From Owenia fusiformis (taxonomy: Eukaryota; Annelida; Polychaeta; Sabellida; Oweniidae), in contig CAIIXF020000005.1 in NCBI GenBank assembly GCA_903813345.2, positions 30,443,375 to 30,507,374 of the forward strand: a stretch of 64,000 bases of DNA. Direction: 5' to 3'. The notes under the pieces were generated by a model. The model saw only the letters and a program-made list of their open reading frames with translations. It searched no databases and was not told the origin of the DNA. Made by a program: the position numbers and the translations under genes. Positions 45,301 through 53,300 of the stretch are shown in pieces. Positions within the stretch are counted from its first letter, which is position 1; every line of letters begins with the position of its first letter.

Positions 45301-45546
45301 GTGAACAAGTGTACAATACTAATTGGACTCATATTAAAATCTATATTTTAGGATTGTTCTTTATACTTCTGTATATTGTATCATTATGATTAGTAATTGC
45401 GACACCACTATGTAGACAATATTTTTGTTCTTTTTAGAGTTCACTGTCAAGCTATCAAGCTGTTTGCTAGAGGAATTGAAGAATATGATAGTGATGATCA
45501 GATTACTTGTGGAGCATCATGTGTGTCTTGTAGTAGGAAACATTGA
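24339..45546 (+). CDS. CERK: Ceramide kinase, complete, 12 exons
   Basis: CERK phosphorylates ceramide to ceramide-1-phosphate with ATP at internal membranes and is Ca2+-responsive. Exons are 24339-24546, 33332-33577, 38074-38199, 38663-38726, 39210-39355, 40265-40339, 41917-42069, 42464-42569, 42940-43007, 43324-43529, 44047-44249 and 45438-45546. All phases fit, giving 569 residues (human 537). A PH-like region covers about residues 25-150 (exons 1-2; SEIITVQ, HKYKWRERKITLV). The diacylglycerol-kinase catalytic domain follows: FVNPYGGKKRG at 161-171 and the nucleotide-binding GGDG at 220-223, then GIIPAGSTN and LLGYGFYGDV. The CERK-specific CxxxCxxC motif (C372, C376, C379) spans the exon 8/9 junction. 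C-terminal blocks GKFLAIN, HLGDG and LFARGIEE are conserved. Starts at 24402 or 24405 are alternatives. The last ten residues and stop are encoded by a minisatellite unit. Confidence 0.95.
24690..24792 (+). repeat. Solo end related to the 28139-28696 element
   Basis: From TACTAACTTCGAGAGCC onward, about 90 bp parallel the left end of the element at 28139 (shared TTAGATTTTGAAA, GCTCTCC, CAGCTGAA, GTGACCT-like blocks). No matching right end was found. The next foldback begins immediately after it, suggesting truncation or a nested insertion. Confidence 0.6.
24793..25623. mobile_element. Foldback element with ~128-bp inverted repeats
   Basis: The left arm 24793-24920 (TACTACTTTTTTCAAGGC ... CACCTTTGTT) is nearly perfectly complementary to 25496-25623. 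The centre contains no recognisable protein. No target duplication could be fixed. It lies in CERK intron 1, 246 bp after the exon 1 donor. Confidence 0.85.
25690..26201. repeat. Near-perfect 0.5-kb palindrome
   Basis: Arms of about 245 bp pair almost throughout, around a 15-nt loop at 25939-25953 flanked by TGCGGAGG and CCTCCGCA. Outer ends are AATTGTGAAAATAGTAG and its complement. A direct repeat CTGTC(G/A)CACATGTAATAAA occurs before it (from 25672) and beyond it (from 26373), and CTCCGCACCCAATATTT recurs near 26327. The region is therefore composite. It lies in CERK intron 1. Confidence 0.9.
26558..26674. repeat. Small inverted repeat, 23-bp arms
   Basis: GGATTGGCTCCCAGAATGCA at 26558 and its complement ending 26674 (TGTTGCATTCTGGGAGTC...) enclose about 70 bp. 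It is probably the remains of another foldback in CERK intron 1. Confidence 0.6.
27022..27428. mobile_element. Foldback MITE in CERK intron 1
   Basis: Ends read AAAATATTGGCGCTAGC and, inverted, AAAATATTGGCCTTACC. Further paired blocks are ATATATCTTACCTCAAT and CAGTATTTCAAAATGT with their complements. It has no coding content and no clear target duplication. Confidence 0.75.
28139..28696. mobile_element. DNA transposon with exact 10-bp target duplication
   Basis: AGATTACCTT occurs at 28129-28138 and 28697-28706, directly outside inverted ends TACTCACGTCGAGAGCTA and, inverted, TACTCCCGTCGAGAGCTA. The arms continue through TTAGATTTTGAAAGTATA. A 9-10-bp duplication is characteristic of Mutator-like elements. 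The interior has no transposase. It is 558 bp, in CERK intron 1. Confidence 0.85.
29232..29851. mobile_element. TA-flanked mariner-type MITE, CAGGGTGTC ends
   Basis: TA lies at 29230-29231 and 29852-29853. The inverted ends start CAGGGTGTCAAAAAACAACG and continue for about 100 bp with few differences. The 420-bp centre has no intact frame. It lies in CERK intron 1. Confidence 0.88.
30435..32372. mobile_element. 1.9-kb foldback with ~410-bp arms, 5-bp target duplication
   Basis: ATCAC is at 30430-30434 and 32373-32377. Inverted arms of about 410 bp start CACAGGCTGGTATCGAAAAA. The motif GTC(C/A)GCTGTGACGGAGC stands near both the outer and inner end of each arm (30458, 30822, 31968, 32333). A TA-MITE relative (about 31299-31460) is nested in the centre. 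The small frame at 31670-31888 is not recognisable. It lies in CERK intron 1. Confidence 0.88.
32378..33331. other. End of CERK intron 1, no gene seen
   Basis: This single-copy-looking DNA holds a perfect AT hairpin around 32517-32546 (TAGTGAAATATATA and complement). The frame at 32905-33183 has no recognisable protein features. It ends at the acceptor TACTTTCAG of exon 2. Confidence 0.4.
33578..34401. other. CERK intron 2, left part; no gene seen
   Basis: AT-rich DNA between the exon 2 donor and the Harbinger element. A short duplication AAATCACAAAATT(T/C)CCAATATCTGAA occurs near 34049-34098. Nothing else is supported. Confidence 0.35.
34405..36475. mobile_element. PIF/Harbinger transposon, decayed
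   Basis: Inverted ends AG(C/G)CCTCATTATCCGGTC are flanked by CAG at 34402-34404 and 36476-36478, a 3-bp CWG-type duplication expected of Harbinger. Inside each end, tens of bases of repeated TTGCG/CGCAA words (GCGATTTGCG and variants) run in both orientations. A transposase fragment lies on the minus strand at 35549-35881. The 2.07-kb length is short for an autonomous copy. It lies in CERK intron 2. Confidence 0.88.
35549..35881 (-). pseudogene. Harbinger (HARBI1-like) transposase, N-terminal fragment
   Basis: The 110-codon frame begins MWRILFQDVHN. It shows the N-terminal helical region of Harbinger nucleases (LEMTDDEILNRYRMPRP, LILELINIL) and the helix-turn-helix-like block ISLRFYATGCMQM...GVSQPTVSNIV. 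It stops after VFSR. The DDE catalytic domain (about 200 further residues in HARBI1) is not found downstream, so it is truncated. Confidence 0.8.
36488..36609. repeat. Dispersed repeat, copy 1
   Basis: Shares TCTCCAACT, TTCGGCAGTTGG, GGCGTTCA and GGTGGTGACATTTTCATG blocks, in the same order, with copies at 43814-43926 and 48350-48437. The tail TGTTAATGCCTTGT also occurs alone near 45050. It is an unclassified short interspersed repeat without visible TIRs. Confidence 0.6.
36610..38073. other. CERK intron 2, right part; no gene seen
   Basis: Non-coding, AT-rich, with no inverted repeat, tandem array or protein-like frame seen. It ends at the T-rich acceptor ATTTTTTTGTAG of exon 3. Confidence 0.4.
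38880..39065. repeat. Degenerate tandem GTGAACACCTCTCTC words
   Basis: Five or more diverged copies of TGAACACCT(C/T)T occur between 38926 and 39048, in CERK intron 4. The same word appears inside the MITE at 15873-16048, so this is probably the interior of an old relative that expanded. Confidence 0.5.
39356..41916. other. CERK introns 5 and 6 apart from exon 6
   Basis: Apart from exon 6 (40265-40339), no coding sequence is seen. A 134-codon frame at 40412-40816 is low-complexity chance reading. A perfect hairpin lies at 41514-41566 (separate entry). Confidence 0.4.
41514..41566. repeat. Perfect 18-bp hairpin with GC-rich loop
   Basis: GAAAATATCATATTGACA and its exact complement flank a 17-nt loop that itself pairs (GGGC/GCCC). 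It lies in CERK intron 6 and is likely the core of a small foldback. Confidence 0.75.
43814..43926. repeat. Dispersed repeat, copy 2
   Basis: ACATATTGTTG, ATGGATGGTGTTTCGGC, TAACAAATGGCAGGTGGTGA and TCAATGCCTT blocks align with copies 1 and 3. It lies in CERK intron 10. Confidence 0.6.
44236..44571 (+). repeat. 21-bp minisatellite repeating the exon 11 splice donor
   Basis: Sixteen units of GCTATAGATGTCAGGTAAGAT (variants GATATTGATGTCAGGTAAAAT and GCTATTGATATCGGGTACGAT) run without gaps. Units 3-14 repeat as an 84-bp block of four types. The first 14 bases of unit 1 are CERK coding sequence and its CAG|GTAAGA is the real donor at 44249/44250. Most later units retain CAG|GTAA. In frame, every such donor is preceded by no stop but followed by TAA. 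Confidence 0.95.
44901..45014. repeat. Imperfect foldback in CERK intron 11
   Basis: TTATGTCACTATAGTTGCAC ... TCTCAGTGATCAATG pairs with 44967-45014 (CATATATCACTGAAA ... TATGCAACAATAGTAACATAA). It is a small MITE-like structure without a clear duplication. Confidence 0.6.
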
Positions 45547-46376
45547 ACAAGAGACACATTTGGAGCATTATGTGTGTCTTGTAGAAGGAAACATTGAATA
45601 AGAGACACATATTGAGCAGCATGTGTGTCTTGAAGTAGGAAACATTGAACAAGAGACACATGTGGAGCATTATGTGTGTCTTGTAGAAGGAAACATTGAA
45701 TAAGAGACACATATTGAGCAGCATGTGTGTCTTGTAGTAGGAAACATTGAACAAGAGACACATTTGGAGCGTAATGTGTGTCTTGTAGTAGGAAACATTG
45801 AACAAGAGACACATGTTTCTTGTAGCAGGAAACATTGAATAAGAGACACATGTTTCTTGTAGCAGGAAACATTGAATAAAAGACACATATGGAGCAGCAT
45901 GTGTGTCTTGTAGTAGGAAACATTGAACAAAAGACACATCTGGAGTGTCATGTGTGTCTTGTAGTAGGAAACATTGAATAAGAGACACATATGGAGCGGC
46001 ATATGTGTCTTGTAGTAGGAAACATTGCACAAGAGACACATGTGGAGCATTATGTGTGTCCTGTAGCAGGAAACATTGAACAAGAGACACATTTGGAGTG
46101 TAATGTGTGTCATTTAGCAGGAAACATTGAACAAGAGACACATGTGGAGCTTAATATGTGTCTTGTAGCAGGAACATTGAACAAGAGACACAATTGGAGT
46201 GTAATGTGTGTCTTACAGCAGGAAACATTGAACAAAAGAGACATGTGGAGCGTCTTGTTGCAGGAAACATTGCAGAAGTGACACATGTGGATAATTATGT
46301 GTGTCTTGTAGCAGGAAACATTGAACAAGTGACACATATTATGGATCATTATGTGTGTCTTGTAGCAGGAGATGTG
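45511..46376 (+). repeat. 51-bp minisatellite overlapping the CERK stop codon
   Basis: About 17 units of roughly 51 bp share GTGTGTCTTGTAG, CAGGAAACATTGAA and AAGAGACACAT; a few are shortened. Unit 1 encodes CERK residues GASCVSCSRKH and the TGA at 45544-45546. Later units form the probable 3' UTR. One unit has mutated to AATAAA (45875-45880), a possible poly(A) signal. Because 51 is divisible by three, long but meaningless frames occur on both strands. Confidence 0.95.
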
Positions 46377-46651
46377 TCATTTTAATTTATTCTTGATTGT
46401 GAGCTTTGTTCAAGTTCACAGTCATAAGTGATGATTTCAAATATTGAAATCTATTGTTGAGAGAAGTGCAGTATATAATCCCTTTATCCAAGAGTGTCAA
46501 GGATATCATTTTTATCCACCAAAAATCATATCCATGAGGTAAAAATGATAATTTTGGCCCAAAAATAATTTTTACACTAAGTAATGAGTGATCAAATTGT
46601 GTCAATGGTATTTGTGCCCATAATTATTATATACTTTGTAACTTGCATATA

Positions 46652-46826
46652 CACGCGATACTAACTTCGACCGTTAATTTGAATTTTTGACCTATCAGAT
46701 ACTTGAAAATCAAGGATTGCGAGTCTCATACTGCACCGTTTTTCTTCAAACTTATACCATTAAAAGCAAAACAAAATTGCCTTTCTGTCAAAAATTCAAA
46801 TTAACGGTCGAAGTTATTGCCGCGTG
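46652..46826. mobile_element. 175-bp foldback, CAC ends, 5-bp target duplication
   Basis: Ends CACGCGATACTAACTTCGAC and, inverted, CACGCGGCAATAACTTCGAC continue into TTAATTTGAATTTTTGAC (about 38 bp paired). ATATA lies at 46647-46651 and 46827-46831. It is non-coding, between CERK and filamin. Confidence 0.8.
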
Positions 46827-48349
46827 ATATAGACTCAGTAGAGTTAATATTTATAATAGATATATTATATATCAAGTCAATGCAATAAGAGTGCAATTAT
46901 TTAAGTATTTAGTTTTGATTTTGCAGCTATAGTTTTCAGCCATTAGGTATATTGATAAAATGTGATATGAGTATTTTGAGCCATTTCTTTTCAACAAAGA
47001 CTAGTCTCAACAGAAACATCCTATTTGTTAGTTGTTATTGGAAGATATATCTAGTTTGATCTCCAGATGGGGACTCTGAAAGTGGTAGAATTAGTTTGCG
47101 TCACAGAGGTACTATTGTTTTAGTTAGTATACATATGTATGAAATTAAAAAAATAATTGTTGATGGTTATATAGATTGATCAATTTGTGTCATAAGTAAA
47201 CAAATACAATAAAAAATACAATTATGTTTATTAACTAATTCTAATAATTGATATTCCAAAAGTTTTCTGCAAAACTGCAAAAATTCATTTCAGCTTTGTA
47301 AAACTTAAGAAATTATTTGCAATCTGCTTGATTGTGCTTTGTTTTTTTTTGATGAAATAAAAAGTTTTCATTAACACAGCCATGGTTTAACAGTTTCTTC
47401 CAGTAAGGAGTCAGGTGAAATATCAATGTTAATTCTTTGCAACATCTATTCAACCCAATATTACATTGTCCCTTCCTTCCATATTTATTCAAACTAGCGC
47501 AAAACATTGAAATAACATAATGTAACCTGATTTTGCTTTTCAATTTCAGTGTTTCTTACTTAATATGGAGAGTGGTATTTTTATCATTCCCAAATAAAAC
47601 TAATATTGATTAAAATAAAACATGATGTTTGACCATGCCCCTTAGGGTTTTAGAATCTGAAGTTGTACATATATCTCCGTTGATACGCTTATCCAAAAAG
47701 GCCAAAGTAAATTTGCTTAGAGCAAGTGCCAGCATCTGATTGAAAACATCCATATTGTAGTCTTATTTATTAGCTTGTCTTACTTTTGGAATTCCATGAT
47801 TTTACATGTATTTATATAGGAACTATACTTAGGTGTGTTACTTAATGTTCAGTTTACAATTTAAGATGTAAATATACATGTAGATGGCATGTAGTCCTTT
47901 TGGACATTGTAAGGTGTATACAGTATATTTCATTCATTTCCAATTTGGGCAGTTTTTTAAACTGCCAGACTTGTAGAGCTTTATTTTCGTCAAATTATCT
48001 AATGTTTTATACACTTTCCTGATCACATTGTCTATAGATACATATATATATAAATAGATACATATGTTTTCAAGTCACAAATTTTAAACTATTCCTGATT
48101 TTAGTTTGATTTGTCTAAATTGCATAAGATTTTTAAAAAATCAATAATGCCGATCAGTGCAGTGCGCAATGTCAGGAAAGTGGAGTTTTAAAACATGGTA
48201 CATCGATAATGCAAAAATATTCGAAATGAAGAGTTCACATGTATACTGTCTAAATGTGTGGTGTACATTTTAATAAATATTTAAAATGATAAATCTGTTG
48301 TTTGTAAATATTGATGTAAAAGTAGTTTTTATGGAATCAACAGAAGTAG

Positions 48350-48437
48350 CAACATATTGTTAGTCTCCAACTTTTTTTTTGTGGATGGTGTTTGGCAGGT
48401 GGCGTTCAGCATTTGTATTATAACAAATGGCAGGTGG
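48350..48437. repeat. Dispersed repeat, copy 3
   Basis: ACATATTGTTAGTCTCCAAC, TGGATGGTGTTTGGCAG and TAACAAATGGCAGGTGG match copies 1 and 2. The 3' tail is lost. Confidence 0.6.
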
Positions 48438-49777
48438 TTTTTTCTTTAACAATACATTAGGTTGGGGAATTCCAAACTTAAATCATGGTAAGTAAGTTAA
48501 AGACTGGAATTTTGATTTAAAAATGGCTACCTGATGTTACAACAGTAAAAGAAATAGGGAACCACGAGTCTTCACGTTTTTAGGTGCTACTTTTAGGAAA
48601 TTGCAGTTTCTAAGAATCTGTACATAAAATTGAACTCAACAAAGAGTGTACTTAATGGCAAAACTGTTATTTTTTATTAGCAGAATTCTTCCTAGGTTCC
48701 CCTACATATGTATAGTATTATATGTATAAGTTGCATACAAAATATGTGGATATAAATGGTTGGCTAGAGCAAAAGCTAACATACATGGTATACACACATG
48801 TAATTCCTATTATTATGTCACAATTGTGAGCGGGGAGAAGCAAACAATCCCTGAAAAAAAGCTAGACCCTTTGTTCTAAAACCGCAACAGAATTGTATTT
48901 TTCGTATATTTTATATTTCTTTTAATCAAAGATTTTAAAACAATGGGTTTCGCAATTTGACACAAAGGAACATTTTGAAACCATTTCATAAAATATTGGC
49001 TTAGATTGGCAATTTTCTGGCGGATAAATTGCCGATTTACGCAATATCCCATGGCTGCTTGGGTTAGTACATGATATTTGCTTCTATGTTGCAACAAGCA
49101 ACAAGGCAATAAAAGCTTCCATTTTAGCATCAGTAATTTCTGATTGTGAAATATAAAGTATATCTAACATATAAATAATAAGTTTCATGTATATAAACAT
49201 TCAATTTAGTTCCAAACCAATTTGGAAAGTCAACTAAAACATTTCTCTGATCCTCTTAAACTAAACTGAATCTACAGATCACAAGGTCTTCCAAAAATGA
49301 AACATTCAATAATTTGGTACTACACCTCTACGCGCTTACAGCCATTTTTAACCCTTTTATTGCCAAATAACGATAAAAACATTGGCAATAAAGGGGTTAA
49401 TATAAAGTACTTCTTATAATTATTGCTTCGTATCATGTTATGACATACAAAATATCTAGCTATGTAAGGTGTATATTCTATACATACGTATTTAACATTT
49501 AATGTACATATGATAAAAAATATGACAATATGAAAGAACTTTTGGATGATTGAAAATATGTGATATTAAACCTTTGCATATGTTCTGAAAACTGATCATG
49601 ATTGAAAACCATAAATTTTCTTCTGTTTATATTTAAAACAGAATAACATGCATGTAAGTACATAATGAATCGTCTATTTAATCCTTATTAAATTTCATAT
49701 CAGTTGTGTGTCATTACACAATTTAAAGTAAAAGCATCAATCTTAAGTATGGATGATAGCCTAGATCATAACAGCAG

Positions 49778-49871
49778 TTGATTGGTAGCCTAGACTATAC
49801 TTGAATCATTGATTGGTAGCCTAAGACTATACTTGAATCATTGATTGGTAGCCTAGACTATACTTGAATCA
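49778..49871. repeat. Three tandem copies of a 31-bp unit
   Basis: TTGATTGGTAGCCTAGACTA followed by TACTTGAATCA occurs three times (31, 32 and 31 bp; the middle one has one extra A). Confidence 0.9.
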
Positions 49872-50389
49872 TTACATATGACATGGTTTGTGACTAGACA
49901 ATACTATTTCAAAAAATAATCTTTTAACAATCTGACAATCACAGTTCAATTTGTCTATCATCTCGGAGAATTATTCGCTCATTCTCAGGTCTCGTCAAAG
50001 TGACATGCATGTGTGTACGAGTTTTAAAATTAATTTGATAATATTAAACATAATGCAACATGCAAATATTATGCTGGCAGTGTCGGTATGCGTATTGCGC
50101 AACAATTTTTAACAATGTCATTGCACAGTCTCATTCAATTCTCTCTCTGAATGGTTTCTTTTTCCATCTTCCATTATAGATTCCGAAATTTACACATCGT
50201 ATCTGATTGATTTCTTTTTCCAAATCTGGCATTTATACACAACTCAATATCTCTATTCTTCAGCTTGTCCAATATGGAAGTAACAGCATTGTTAAAGCAT
50301 CATGAATTATAAATCCAACCCTCAAGGTTTGAGACGTAATATAAAATTTGAATATTATCCTACAAATCGTCTGCTAGTGAAGCAGAGGA

Positions 50390-53300
50390 TTATGGGGCCT
50401 CAAAATGGAAGGGGGATCCTGGGATATGATCATCACCCCACTTGACGACCAAGACGTATTGGCCACGTTCTTTCACGCTGTAGTTAACAGTATAGTTCAG
50501 ATTTCCTGTATGAGTTATCTTGATCTCCTCACATGGGATTGTTGGTCCCATGATACCAACCATCAACATGTTCCTGCCTGGAAAACATCAAGATTTTCAA
50601 ATTAATAATTCAGTAAAGATTGTCCAATAATAACATGAATCTGCTTATAAAATCCCTGAAAAATAATAGCAACATTTTCCTTAAAAATTAACAAATAGAA
50701 GAATTTTATCTTAATACCGTTGGTGATAATGATAAGCATCATCATTAAACCAAATAAGTATCAGTCACTGAGATATTCTTCACATTTACATTGTCAATCT
50801 TTATTGTTAAAAGCGTATCCTGGACTTTATTGCAATGTTTTATTAAGCAATACCCCATTGCAGCATTTGAAACATGTCATAACTTATCCTGGACTAAACG
50901 TACCTGCTTTAGACCCATCAATAGAGAAAGTTTCAGTTTTGTTCACATTTGCCCTATTCAAGCCTGTACCCTTAGCAATGACCTTGCTGGCATCAGAGTC
51001 AAACCTTGCCATACTAGAGAATTGTTGTGTGGTACTTGACTTGGTTACAGTTTCCACGACAACTGCAGAGTGTTCATGAAGGCCAGAGACACGTCCACTT
51101 CCTAAAAGAGAAACATATAAAAGATAAATAGAATAGAATACATGTATAAATATAATATGACACAATGTAATGTATATAATATCATATGATGTAAATATTA
51201 ATTGGTCAGTGATCCTATTTATACAACTTGCTTCAGTCATGTTAAAATATCTAAATCATTGTGACACTAAAGAAAAGATTATCACATTGAAAATGAATTC
51301 CAATCTACTCAATAACTAGATCTACAACAAACAGATGCAAACAAAAATGTTTGTTATAATTATGTGAGACTATGTCGTAGATAATATTTCCTAACCTACT
51401 TCGTAATTTCATTTTCATTTAAATCAGCCAACATAAAATATAAAATCAGAACAAACCCATGTCAACCTTGCCCAACCAAATAGTCACATGAACTGCATTT
51501 CTGCCATCTATTCAATAATATGAGAATTATATACTTCTGATTAAAAATCACTCGATTGTTAGTCCTTGTTTCCCTATAAGCTCAGTTCCAATAAAACCAC
51601 TAACTCCCTCGACTTAAGAAAAATTTCAAAATAAATAAATAAAAAGAAAAAAAAGTAGGGAAATAAAAAGAATCCATGATCCTGTGTTGAAATGGGCAAT
51701 TCTACACCCTATACTACCAATAACCACTATAGCTTTCTAGTCATGCAGGTGATGATTGTATTCATCCCAATACTGCTGACTATAGCACTACACATGATGT
51801 AAAAGATATAAATAGGATTTACACTTGAAACAGATATAAAGAGTAAGTTCAAAATGAGAGTCACTTTTTGATTTTAAAGAATGATTAAGTTTGTATCTCA
51901 ATTCTTCATTTCCGACTTGAGCATAGATATTTTGGGATAATATGTCTAAAGAGAAAGCAAATTGTATGGTTCGACTGAAAATTATTTCTTTCACTTTTTT
52001 CATGCCCTCTGAAAGATCCATCTCCATATGAAATCCTTACCTCGTAAAAAAACCAACTAAAATGCTCACATATAAGTTAAGTGTATCCTGTAAAAATAGG
52101 CAGAAAAGTAAGTGGGAGTTCCCTGAAGAAAAAAGTTCAAGTGTAAACCCCATAGTGATGTAGAATAAGAATGTAAAAAGCCTGCACACCTGTCACGATA
52201 GCCTTGAAGGGACTACCAGCGATATGAATGTTGCCAGCATAGCGGACAGAAATGAGGTATTCTCCAGGAGCGGTGGGAGTATAGCTGAATTCATATCCCT
52301 CATCAATTTCTTTGCAGTTGAGCTGAACCTTAGATGGCCCATCAATAGTCACTGAGAGGGCACCGGATCCAGCATTTACTGTGTTTACAATAAACTTGGC
52401 CTTCTTGCCTGGAAGCGAATGTACAGAGTAAAGCCGACATGTTCGTAATATTCAAAAAGTTCAGTACAGTAGAACCTGTTGTGATAAGCACCTGTTATTA
52501 ACATTGACACGAAAAAATTTGAAAAGCTGAAGAGCTCTAAAGCTGCACTTTTCCGAGACACAGAGGTGTCAGATATGTCCGAGTCACATTTGGTCCGATA
52601 TCACTGGCCAATTGAGTATTTCGTTCAATACAATTTTCAACAAAATACTCAATTGGCCAGGGAGCGACTGATGAATCGAATCAAAGCAAATGTGACTCGG
52701 GATTACAGACAGGTTCCACAGTACATGTATTAATACATTTAAAGATGAGTACAGATCAAGTTCTGCATTGAATATTTTTTATTCAAGTGTAGGCACATAT
52801 GCAGGACTTGGTTTTACAAGACACCAAATGCTTTTGAGAAGCAAATGTTAATAATGTATGAACACAGATCAATAAAGCATTTCAATGAAATAATGTTAAT
52901 TGGTGTCAATATAGCGGTAGTAACATAAACCCACCACATCTACTTTATAAACAGATTGTACATGTATTTTCAGTTAGGAAAAAAGAAGATAAAAGTATGG
53001 ATTAGATTTACATGTTAATATTTCTCATAATATTTATCATTTATTGAATGGTAAGTTGTAAGTTATTTTTATTTTTCTACTGTATCAACAGATAAATCTT
53101 AATTTTGAAGTGAAAATATGTTAATTCAGTTTTAATTTTAATTATGTTTAATCTTAGTATTTGAAATTGTTGAAATCTAAAGCTACTTGTCAACCAATAT
53201 TTATTTTAAGACATCATTAAATAATTAAGACATTGAAATTTTAATTCATGAATGTAGACAATAAGCATCCACTATATAATGTACAGCTCAATAATCTATA

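Larger units (their letters stand above)
46832..50389. other. Intergenic region between the 3' ends of CERK and filamin
   Basis: CERK and filamin converge here. No gene is seen in about 3.5 kb of AT-rich DNA. It contains a dispersed-repeat copy (48350-48437) and a small tandem repeat (49778-49871). No obvious AATAAA for filamin was found on the minus strand close to its stop. Confidence 0.4.

Noticed and set aside
45498-46281. Long minus- and plus-strand open frames (up to 212 codons) with a 17-residue periodicity
   Set aside because: They are reading of the 51-bp minisatellite; a unit length divisible by three keeps several frames open at once. No start context, splice sites or relation to any protein.
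50720-51079. 119-codon plus-strand frame
   Set aside because: It is antisense to the filamin hinge-2/repeat 24 exon at 50904-51101.
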